Below are positions 49,505 to 60,600 of a stretch of 64,000 nucleotides of DNA, one piece after another. Numbering within the stretch: the stretch's first letter is position 1; each line of letters starts with the position of its first letter. The notes beneath the pieces were generated by a model that worked only from the letters and a program-made list of their open reading frames with translations, ran no database searches and was not told where the DNA came from. Location: the NCBI GenBank assembly GCA_038380795.1, contig CM076264.1, forward strand, positions 12,646,001 through 12,710,000, written 5' to 3'. A program made the position numbers and the translations under genes. Origin of the DNA: Pyrocephalus nanus. Its lineage: Eukaryota > Chordata > Aves > Passeriformes > Tyrannidae.

Positions 49505-52500
49505 AATTAGCCTGTTTTCCAGGTTAGAGATTGTACCAGTGACAATCATATGTGGGTCCTAAATTAGTATAGAGCAAACAGAATGTTTTTGTTTGGAGAT
49601 TATTTTTTTTAAATCAGAATTCCAGTGATAATATCACCAAATAAGGTACTAAGTATTGTTTCTTGATTGATTAAACACCAAATTTATTCTGCATGTTGCC
49701 TCTTCTTAGCTTTAATATGGAAAACAAATGTGGGATTTGGAGAAGTGGGGATTAGTGATAGCAAGATGCATATAAAATCATCTCATACTGTTTTAAGAGT
49801 GAGCAATTGCTAGCTTGCAATTCAGAGCTCATTTTTCTAATACGCTTATGTTAACAGTTTTATAATTAAGCTTCAGTTAAAATTATAATAATAATTTCCT
49901 TTTCCATTCAAGCATAACAAAGCACTTAAGCATTAATAAGCCTCATATCAACTTTGAAAAATAAGTATTATTGCCCCTATTTTACAGTTGGGTAAGCATA
50001 ATTGAAGGTAAGTGATTTACTCTGAAGTGACAAATACTGTAAATGGCAGGTCCTGGATACTCCTCCAGCTCTGTGGACCTCAGTGTTAAAATGCTTATAG
50101 CAGTGTAGATCCTTAAATATTAAGGCTTAATAATAAAAAATGAGCTCAACAATACTTAATGTAGGTGGAGAAACTTTATATAAATAACATTCATTATGGC
50201 AGAAAATGTGGGTCTGAGATTTTTGGGTAAAAGACAAGGACTTCATGTTTTGATTGATCTGCCTTTTATTTTTGAAGCTTTCTGCTCAGATCTTCTGCAG
50301 ATCTATGTGCATCACCCTTGGTGAGGATGGAGATCTCTGTGCTCTCTGCTTCTGTGGAGATGAAGAGCCAAGGAGCATGGCCTGAAGTGGATGACCACAA
50401 ATGCAATCCATGAGCATTTGCTGAGCAAAGCATCCTGGTCAATCTATTTTTTTGCAGCTCACTTGTTCAGACAGGAAGACCCTGAATCTTGACTGGGATA
50501 CAGGGCTTTGATCAAAGGACTTTGATTTGACAAAATGCCCAGCCCAAGCTGGATTTGAAGAACCTTATGTGTTCCCTCAGCTCTTTGAAGTTTTTCCAGT
50601 TTCTTCTGAGCAAAGACTTTGTATGTAGCCTGTTAATAATGGGTATAAGCAGAAAAAAAGAGCAGTCTAAAGGCAGTTACATGTTAACACAGGAAAAGCT
50701 TTCCTTTCTGTGGGGAAGTAGATAGGTGGAGATCATCAAAATGCCTTTAATGAATAAAAAACCCGCAAACCCTAATAGAGTAAAACTGTTGAATAAATTG
50801 ATGACCTTGCAGCCACTTTCAGAAATATATCCTAACCTGCACCACAACAGAAAATGCAAAGTAAATAATTACAGATCTCTCAATGGAAGACATACTACAG
50901 GCAAGGAATAGAAAACCAACTTTCCTTCAGAACGAAAAAATAATGAAAAAAATAGAAGCAAACCGCCATAAATAGTGATAAAGCTCCCTGGAAATTAAAA
51001 GCTCACCTCTTGGGAAGAGGGAGAATTTTAGTGTGGTCAATGATTGCTGATGGCTTCTGACTTAAATTATACTCTGGTGTTGCTTACTGATATTTTTCAC
51101 AGGTATCATCACTGTATGTATGTAGTATGCGTAAAGTTTACAAATGCAGAAGTTAATGCCATTTACACTGATCAGTAGCTCACATCCCTGTGGCTGAAAA
51201 GACACCTCCCCATGTAATAGCATGTACATTGTTATATAGTATATATAAATCTGTCTATTATCAATTCATTGCTACAAATGTATACACAAAATATTTTGAT
51301 ATGACTGGAAAATCTTTTTTCTCCATTTCCCGAGAAGTAATTTAAATGTGAGAACAGAAGGTATTTCTAACAAGTATTTAACCTTGGTGCGCATTAGAAG
51401 TTCAAGTACTTACCATAGCTGAACAGTGTTTGACCCTATATTAATTATTAAATAGAATTTGCATTCATATGCAAATTGATACCTACCCACAGATTAAAGG
51501 GGCAATGAGTCGGTTGGTACCTGACTACAATAGAAGGAGGAAGAAATTGAAATAGTGCTGTGTCTCAGTTTGTTTTCAGGAGTGAACAACTATGATAAGG
51601 AAGATTTTTTTCCAATAGGAAAGAATATAATTCTTTTGCTACATTGTTAAGTGTTAGTAGTAGACTACAAGTAACTCTAATCTGTCTCTGGGAGATTTTA
51701 TAACCTCAAAGGGAAGGAAGCAAGATTAGCAATGTAGTCAGGGTACCAGAGATAGAATGGAAGAAAATAAAATTTTGGGATACTCCTCTGCATTATTAGC
51801 CTTCAGTTAACTCTTTTTAACCTTGATTTGAGAAAGAACAGCATTCATTGACTATTTAATTTTGTTATTAAAAAAAGTTGCATTCTGTAATTTCTGTATG
51901 CTCTATTGTTAGTATCAACAGCATTTCTGGATTTGGTACTACCAACAGGGCTGAAAAAGAGAGAGCTCTTTACCAGGATAATTGTATGCATAACTTATTT
52001 TTAAGCAGCTGAATTATCCTGACAAATCCAACTTTAAGCAGTTGAATCAGGTTATTCAGGTACTTAAAATTAAGCACAGCATTAAGAAAACATTACTACG
52101 TTAGGTTTGAATGCAGAAAACAGAATTGCAACACAGCCAAAAAAAGAGCATTTCCACAGACAGAAATTAGTTTTCTCTCCAGTGTACATCTTTGACAACC
52201 TCCCACATACACAGTTGTATGTACATCATAGTTTATTCAACTCTAGCAATATCAGCATGTTTGTTGGCTAAAGCTAATGAACTTTCTAGCTGCCATTGCA
52301 GTTAGACCAAGAGTGAAATAAAAGGTATGAGACTCAAACAGAGCTCTCATTATTAGATACCAGACAGCTATAATCCCATCTGTGTAGATGTACAGCCAGG
52401 ATCTGGGCCATGTGAAATACTCCCTCCCTCCAATCAGAAGCTTTCTAATGATTATTCGTGATTAATTTTAAAGCAAGCACTGCAATATAGGGCTAAGTTA

Positions 52501-55500
52501 ATGTATTCTCATTTTTAGAATCCCTCCCACTGAACAGCATTTCAAGCAGCTATTATTATAACAGTCCTGACAACTCCCTGATTAATCCTCATCCATGTGT
52601 GTCAGATGTTGTTAACACTTAACTGGTCAAAGCTCAATCTTTACTACTCTCCAAGTCTGTTTCTTCACACAGAGCCTGAGTGAAGCTGTCACACATGTCA
52701 TACTGTCAAGTGAGAATGCATAACCCACTTCTTCTAATTTGTATACTGAAATATTTTCCATCTAAAGATGGTGGTGGCAGTTCTAATCACTGGTACAAAT
52801 GTCAGCTGTTGTGTGTGCTGTTCTTTAAGTGTAAATAAGTGTGCTGTGTTATATGCCACATGGTACAGTTTTAGGTGTTTCCCATTCACGTTGCCCTGAT
52901 ACTCTGGTTATGTCTGTTTGCGTGACTGCAGTGCTGGGCAGCAGTGGTCATTATGTGTAGGCACAGTCTTTAACATAGAAGGTGACAGCTCAAATACTCT
53001 CAGGAGTATTTGTCCTGTTGTTCATAATTGCTATGCTGCTGTCGGGTAGCAGTTGCTGCAGTGGACAAAATAGGTTTTATCTGGCATATTCTATAACTAG
53101 ATCTTCTGCAACAATCCTTACAATTTCTGATTTAGAAGTGACTTTGAATTCACTTGGCTGAGTTCTGTCAGTTAAGAGTAGGTATCTCATGCATTTGTCA
53201 TCTTTAATTACAAACTGAATTTTACCTGGACTGACCTTAAAATTTTCTGCTTGGGCATTTGCCATCTCTAGCTTCAGTCTCTGCCTGAATTGAAGCTGTT
53301 GCCCTGTCATCAGCTACTGCACAAGTGCTGGCAACACCATCAGGTTTTTTTGTGTTCATTAGCAAAAATACTTTGTCAGCTTATTTAATTGCCAGAAAGT
53401 AGACGGAAAACCACTTTTTTCCCCCCTTTTTTCTCCCTGCTCCTTCAAAGTATGTACTTCAGTCATTTGATTATGTGATCTGATTTGTCAGTATCTGTAT
53501 GAATTACTAAATATGTTTTTAACAATTTGGCAGTACTGAATGTCTGGTATGGGGACTGAAGAATGCTGCTCAGGATAGCCTTGTTAAGACGCCTGAAACA
53601 GTGGCAGATCCTAGTCTTGCTGTATCTCTTAAATTTTGCCAGACTGTCATCTTGTTGAGTGGGCTTGTTTGTTTCATTGAGTCCCACCAGTTTACCAGCT
53701 CTGTCAGTGCAAAGGAGGTATTTCTGCACCCATATGTGATGGTGGTCACTCATCAGTTGATATATTTATTTGGCTTGTTCAAGAAGTCTTGTACTTCATT
53801 AAATTTCTGGATATTGTACAATCAGCTCTTTTTTTGTGTTGTGATTCTTTGTTTATAGTAAGCTTATAAAGCATGCTGGCTTTAACTTTATACATTTATC
53901 CAGTTGATATTAAAGTAGAAGTGGAGAATTTCACTAGCTCTCATCTTCGTAGGCTACAAATACAAAGTTCAGGTGGTTTTTAAATACCTTTTTCAATTGT
54001 AGCGTGGTAGATGAACTCTAGCTGCAGTACCAAGTTGAAATGCATGGGTATATTGCTTTCATACTGAGCAAAGTATGGTTGAATCCCAGTCTTCCACTCC
54101 ACGAGTAGGTTTCTATCCCTAGGTCTGTGGTTCAGAACGAGACCTGATAAACACAACGAGTCTGGCTAATGCCACGCATTGCCTTGGTGGAACATGTCTG
54201 CAGTTTAGGTATTTTCATGCCAAGATTTTTCAGGTACTAAGAGTGTGCCTCTGTTGGTGTGAGGTTTAAGGCATCTACAGATGGCTTGTGGTCTGCTTGC
54301 CCTCTTTAACTGTAGTTTGTAAACCACTGTACTGTGTAATTGCTCTTAATCTGTGATGCCTTATACATGAGAATAGCTTGATCACATATGAGTTCAGCAA
54401 ACAATTTGCAGGTCTTATGAGGCTAAATGTTTGGATATTTTTGTGGGAGAAGAGGCGTTTATTTTTCTGCATTTTTGCTGCTACTGCAGAAACTAAGTGA
54501 AACAATAGTTTCAGTGGTCCAGTTCCTCCTTCACTTACTTTGAAACTACTTTTGTGCAGCTGGCTACTCAGGCTGGTCATTAGAAGCCCTTTGGGCTCCT
54601 GTAGCTTAAGGCAGGCTCTGCAATTATACATTGCTTTTTGCATCTTACAGCAGGGACTTTCAATACCTCTAATTTTTGTCTAGTAGGCTATTGCTCCATA
54701 ACTGTAATTCCTAATTCTGAAGAGTTTTTATTTTTATCTATCTTAGCTATTCTTTTCTAACATACAGACATACCCAGAACAAGTTAAAAACAAGCATCAA
54801 ATATATTTATTTCCTGAAGAAATCTCTCTGCTTGGTGCCTTCCTGTATCATCTTGCTCTTGATGACTTTACAGATAATAGTTGAAGGAGAAAGGAATATT
54901 TCAAGTAAATTTAAATATTTCTATTTTGTATATATCTGGTAATGGTTGGCATCTCAGTTCAAGCATTAACATACTGTGATGTAGCTGTTGCCTGATCAGG
55001 GTGGCAGTGTACTATCTGTTCGTCCTCCGCCTTTGCGTTCAGCACAAGAGGTCAGCCTTGAGTAGAGAGTACATCTAAAGTTCACTGATAGAAGAGACAG
55101 TCATACCTACTGCTGCCCATAAATCTGTGTCCTTCCATGCACTAGGAACATCTCCCTCCCCCTGCTGCTCAGGAGTTGTGCTGCAAACTGTATGTAATAA
55201 TATCAATAAGCTCTGTTTAAGTATATAGAGATGGTACTGATTTCCTTGATTCTTACATGCCTATTGGTAGTGCAAGTTACTCTGAGCTGAAGCTACCATT
55301 TAGTTCATATGTTAGATAGGCCCTTTCTTTGGGCTGCTGGCATTTCCTCACAGGTTTAGGTGTTTTATTCTGTCCATCTGCAGTTAGAAACATTTGAAGC
55401 TGGTCTGGTCACCACCATCTATTTTGATCATGCTTGCTAGGTTCATTCATTGTCTTTTGTTGCAGCTGGTAAAAGAAAGCTCACTTCTGGCCTTACCACT

Positions 55501-55556
55501 TCAAAAGATTATCAGAAGTAATGGAGATATTAGATTTTTGGCTTCACTCAGCTTGC

Positions 55557-55558
<2 letters not shown>

Positions 55559-55588
<30 letters not shown>
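55559..55588. repeat. (CA)15 microsatellite
   Basis: The longest perfect dinucleotide repeat in the window. Confidence 0.95.
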
Positions 55589-55590
<2 letters not shown>

Positions 55591-57265
55591 TAAGTGTATC
55601 ATCCCTGTGGTTTCTCAGTTTTCTGTAGCTGAAATAGAAAAAAAATGTGCGGAATGAGAGATTATTGGCAGACAAATGTCAGGACAAAGCAGATTAAAAT
55701 ATCTGTTTTAGGTTGTGGAGAAATGTTGAGTCTAAAAATTAGTTTTAGGCAGAAAGGCCAGTATGAAGAAAACTGACAAAAATCCTGCAGCAGTAAACTG
55801 AATATGTCTTCATGCAGCCTGTGCATTTGTAAATTCATAACAATAGCTGGACTAGATAGTCTCCCTGGATCTCTCCCTTTCCTTTCCTGTGGGAAGATAA
55901 GAGGAAGAGAATGGGAATTGCATTATGTCTCCTGTTCCTGTTAATTTTGGATCTGGAAAGGGCTTCTGCTTTACTCTTGTAATTGGGTTATATACTGCAG
56001 GAGGCTAATGTATTATCATGATTAATAGTCTGTTTTGGCAAATTATGTATTTCTGAAAAGTACTGGAACACACTGCATTTCAATGTTGGAATAACCATGG
56101 TTTGCTCATTTATAAACATACTTCTCTAATCTTATGTAGAATGTGCATAAATCTCATTTCAAACATGAGATAATCATCAGCAGTCAGTAAAAAAGTTATT
56201 TCCATGGCAACAGTTGCTAAATTGAACAGTGCATCAGTACCTTCTCCCTATTTTTGTCCAGAATCCTCCCTGTCTTTAGCTCAGATAACATCTACCTTAC
56301 TGATGAGTAACAAAATAATCCTACTTGTTAAAAAATAATAAACTCACCACTGTCTATGTAAAGAGTTATTAGAGCACAAATGAGCAATTATTCATTGCTG
56401 CTGACAGTACTGGGCATCAGTCTTTTAAGTCTACATTTCTGTAACTCTCCATAGGCCCTGTCGAACACTTAGTATGGCCTTTTCCCATGCCTGGTGGAGT
56501 TGCTGTAATAGTATTTTGAGAGCTCTGGAAAAGTCATCTCGTCTGGATGAAAATCTGACCAGCGTTCACGGCTTCTGCTTGAAAGAAAAGAAAAAAAATA
56601 TGGAAGTGATGGTGCTTCCCATGGCTTCATGGCCTTTCTTCCTCATCTTTTTATATACCCACAAAAATTGCTGTTTTAAGGAATAAGCTGACATTGTTCA
56701 GCAGACATTTGGAGTTTATTAGTCTTATATGTGGCAGGTAACATGAGAGTGAGCAGGAGGATTATGGGATGATGGACACAGGCGTTCTGGATCAATGTAA
56801 TGGGAATTTATAAGAGGAATGGAAGCAGGTCACAAGGGTTCTTTATAGGAGCAGGCAGGTGGCTCACCTCTGATGGAAGGTTAGATAAGAAACTTAGGGT
56901 TTGTTTCCATGCACGGTCAATAGAATCTTTCTGCTGGACTGTTCTCCAGGGTAATTTCCTTTTGCCATAGTGAAGCCAAATCTCTGAAGAGAAAAAGGCA
57001 GATTCTAACAAAGGGAAATATTTTGCTTTTAAATCTACCTCATCACTAGCATGAGTTGTTCTAAATTTTGAACCAAAGATTTCTAAATAAGAGATCAAGC
57101 CGGCATAGAATTAATTGATACTTTTTCTTTCCATTTTGTCCCTTAGGTATAAGCTGCAGGGACATATTTTGACTGTGTCTGAAAGAGGAAGATGCTTACC
57201 CTTTGCTAGAAGCTAAAATGTTTCCTATTTACAATGCCTTTCCAAACTCTCAACCTTCTGTTTCC

Positions 57266-57283
57266 TTTTTTTTTTTTTTTTTT
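57266..57283. repeat. Poly-T tract
   Basis: About 18 consecutive T. Confidence 0.85.
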
Positions 57284-57823
57284 GGTTTATAAGGCATAAA
57301 TTCATATGGCCTTGTTCCATCAACATTCAGTTCTGTTTCACCTCCTTTGTAGCCTTTCATATGACCCAGTTCATCTTATGCCTCCTTTTGGCCTGTCCTT
57401 CCTTCATCCTAAACTGGAAACTTGGGGACTGAAGAGTGAACAGCAGAGGTGGACTTCATTTATTCCTGCAGCATTAGGAATCGGGTGGGAAGCTAAAGTC
57501 TGCACTGTTCTGTTCCTTGTCTTTCAGATCTATGTTAGGCAACTATGAGATAGGCAGAGGTGGAGAATATAGACACTAAGGCATTCAGAAACATTTTGCT
57601 TTCCTTCAGGGGCAGCTGGAGATGCAGAATTGGACTCTCTTATGGAGTCAACAGAGGAATATTTAGTTGCTACAGAAGCACTTGGAAGAATGGAGGCAGT
57701 CACATGTTGTGGGTTTTAAAATCCTCTGTGTTCCTGACCAAAATGGGACTGTTACCAGACTGATGTATGGCAACTTCTGAAACTAGCATAATGGTAACAG
57801 GTGTTAATTGATTTTGCAGCTGC

Positions 57824-57843
57824 TTTTTTTTTTTTTTTTTTTT
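57824..57843. repeat. Poly-T tract
   Basis: About 20 consecutive T. Confidence 0.85.
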
Positions 57844-58187
57844 AATCTGAGAAGTAAAACTAAATTTAGTCATTGTTGCTCTTTTTTAAGAAAATGTAAT
57901 GAAAAATCTCAGCTGTTTTTAACTGCTCCCTGCATCTCTAAACCAGCTAATTTTGCAGTTCCGTCTGACTCTTTATATGATCAATTGTGCTTAAACTGCT
58001 GTGTATGAAGGGACTTCATTAGAAGTTTACCTGAGAAGAAGGATGAAAGGCTGTTAATGTAGTAATTCTAAGTTCAGGGGGTTTGTGATTGTGTTCTTAC
58101 AAATTTCTTCACAAATCTGAGAAAGAACAACTGTGTAAGGCCACAGTTTCTCACCTTTTCCTTCCTGAGAGAACTTATCCATCTTTT

Positions 58188-58210
58188 CTGTACGACTATA
58201 AGTCGTACAG
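58188..58210. repeat. Perfect 23-bp hairpin
   Basis: CTGTACGACT and AGTCGTACAG are exact 10-bp inverted arms around ATA. Each arm keeps a CpG, which is uncommon in this window. Confidence 0.85.
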
Positions 58211-59684
58211 GGGGGTAGGGTCTTATGGGTTTACAGTAAAAGTGTTTCAATTAACCCCTTTTCACCCACAAGGCCGTTTTCTTCAAGCATTTCAGGTGTA
58301 TGATTGCCTTTGTCTCCTCTGTCTTCCTGTGGCATTTTCAGTCAGCTTCAGTTTGTCTTGCATGCACTAATTCCTCACTGTGGTGGTTTACAGTCCCTCT
58401 AAAGGAATGGCAGCTGTTGCCAGCAATTGAAAAGAGTTAGTTGTTGCTTTGTGTGAGCACTAAGGCTGGTAATTTTATGGGTTTTCTCCTTCTGCCTCAC
58501 AAGAATTAAACTGCTGTTGATTAGGGTAGAAGTGAGCTGCTGCTGACTACTTCTGTAACTCGTGACTTGCTGTTGGAGAAGCATAGCTTTATGAGAAGAG
58601 TCTGCAGGCAGTGATTTTATCTTCAGCTTTTGTAAAGGTATGCATGGTGAAACTGGGCAGTACTTTATGTCCCTTTTTTCTTTGCACTTTTTCACCCTCT
58701 TTTTGGTATCTGTCAAGAGACCTGCATTGAGGCAGTAACTGACAGCACAGGTGACAGAAAAGTGTTTTGCCTGTCCCTCTGAAAGTGTATGTGTATTACA
58801 AAGAACCCATTCAAATTCTTGTCATGGGTGTAGTGTTCAAATGTTGTGAAACGCTGCTAAGTGAGACCTGACCTCTTGGCCTGATACTGATTATTATGCT
58901 CAGTATGGTGCATCCAAGTATTGTTTGCCTCTGTAAGGCTTAATAATGAGCAGAAGATGAAGTAGTTAAACATACACCTGGGTTTGGTGTATTTACACCT
59001 GCTGTCACCTGTGTTTGTTTATTTCTTGGCTCCAGAGACAGGAGTCAATGAAACCAAACATGAAAATAAGAGAGAGATTGTTATTGTGTGAGGTATATTT
59101 GTTTCTGCATTCAATGTCTCGAGACCAAACAAAAAAGAAGTAAGAATAGCCATAAATTATTATAAAACATAAACAAGACCAAAAGATCTGAAGAATTTTG
59201 CATTTAGCTTCTTGGACATAAATTAAGTCTTTCCTTGCCATGAAGAAGATAAGACCTTCATTCCAGTGTCTTCTGTAAACTTTTTGCATGTGCTGTGGTT
59301 TTACCACACCCTCCCCCCTTCCCCCACTGCTGGGGCTGAAAATAGTTTTTTGCCGCGTGAATTTCCAGAGCAAAGTCAATCAAATTTTAGTGACGCCTCT
59401 GCCAATTACATATTTAAGAAAATGGAAGAGAAGATTGTTACACAGATGAAATTACTAGCCATGTAGGAGAGACGGCAGGCCCCAAGTGGGCCAGGGCCCC
59501 CTCTTCCCCTGGGCCTGGGCTGGGGGCAAGTGTGGCACTGAAGTCCCCCTTCTCTCTTGTAACAGAGTAGAGAAAAAAAAAACTTCAGGGAAGAACCTGG
59601 ACAAGACGTGCTGCCAAAGGAATTCCGGCAGAGAGATAACTAACCTCCAAGGTCAAAGCTGTCAGCAGCAGGAGAGAGAAGTTT

Positions 59685-59697
59685 GGGGGGGGGGGGG
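59685..59697 (+). repeat. Poly-G run inside LTR
   Basis: Thirteen consecutive G, followed by a pyrimidine-rich CTCTCTCGCTCG stretch. Assembly of this point may be unreliable. Confidence 0.85.
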
Positions 59698-60520
59698 TCT
59701 GCTTCTCCCCCCTCTCTCGCTCGCTCTCTCTACTTTCAGCAGGGAAATGACTGAAAGCTAAAAATCACTACCACCTGTGGAAGATTATTGGGGTGAGGAG
59801 ACCCCCATGCACCTCATAGAGGAGCTTACACTGAAGTAAGTGGATGCACAAGGAAGCTGAGACTTTGTGAAAGGACTGAAATGAAACAGTTCTGCTGGAG
59901 GCTTGTAGCCCATGATGAGAGACCTACGCTGGAGTGAGATGGCCTGGGTAGGTCTCGGATCTTGGTGAGGGATCCATGCTGGTGCAGCTGAATTTGTGAC
60001 CCTAAAGGGACAGCAGAGAATGGAAGACCTGTTGTCTGAGGGATGAACCCATGTTGAAGAGGTCTATCAAGAACTGTTCTCCCATGGGAAGGGACCCCAC
60101 AGGAAACAGGGGTGGACACAAAAGCCATTATCCCCTGTGACTCTTTTGTGAAGATCCATGGTAGGCAAGTGTCCCCTTGCCATCCTTGGAAGACCCTTCA
60201 GGGCCTGGGTAACTCCCCAGCCTCTGGTCTTAGCCCACGAGGGGGGTTGGCCCAGCCCTGAGGCCAACACAGAAGAGAGAGAGAGAAAGAGACACAGTTC
60301 CAGCTGCGACGAACCCGAGTTATTGTCCTAGAGATAATAGAAGAAGAGATTTCGAGTGCTGCAAAATTATGTAAAAGACCTGGAGCTCTGGAAATAGAAC
60401 AGAAACTGCTTCTCCTCCTGAACTGATACAAAGGGGGTAGGGGTATTTTTGTAAATATATAGTAATTTTGCCTAATTAGAATTGTTGTAGATATAGTTCT
60501 TTAGTTTTTATCTTGCTAGT

Positions 60521-60526
60521 AATAAA
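60521..60526 (+). terminator. LTR polyadenylation signal AATAAA
   Basis: It sits about 75 bp from the inferred LTR 3' end and is followed by a T-rich region, as expected of the R/U5 boundary. Confidence 0.55.
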
Positions 60527-60600
60527 TCTTAACATTATTCTCCCTAATCAGGTCTCTTTTGTCTGCGTAAACCTTCTCTCAACTTCAGTGAGTTCTAACA

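Larger units (their letters stand above)
49505..59290. other. Long unique non-coding stretch
   Basis: Nearly 10 kb without a recognised gene. It contains a (CA)15 microsatellite at 55559-55588, T tracts at 57266-57283 and 57824-57843, and a perfect hairpin at 58188-58210. The segment 52.40-52.75 kb is dense in homeodomain-type cores (TGATTAAT, GATTAATCC, GTTAAC) and might be a conserved enhancer. The minus-strand frames at 53077-53310, 53463-53753 and 54275-54643 lie close together on one strand, but I recognise no protein in them. Confidence 0.45.
59291..60600 (+). mobile_element. Solo-like ERV LTR, copy 2
   Basis: About 1.3 kb. The 5' end TGCTGTGGTTTTACCACAC resembles the start of avian ERV-L-type LTRs. 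A TATA-like ATATTTAAG lies near 59410. Next come a GC-rich pyrimidine block and, at 59909-60100, four degenerate copies of a 'CCCATG..GAGGGACC..GCTGGAG' unit, a layout I recall from chicken ERV-L LTRs. AATAAA at 60521-60526 is a plausible polyadenylation signal, and the 3' end is AGTTCTAACA at 60600. No primer-binding site or internal gene follows, so it reads as a solo LTR. Target duplications were not convincing, so the ends are approximate. Frames inside it (such as 59486-59761) are not genes. Confidence 0.8.

Noticed and set aside
59826..60431. Minus-strand frames of 67-100 codons
   Set aside because: They lie inside the LTR, opposite to its sense, and have no known motif.
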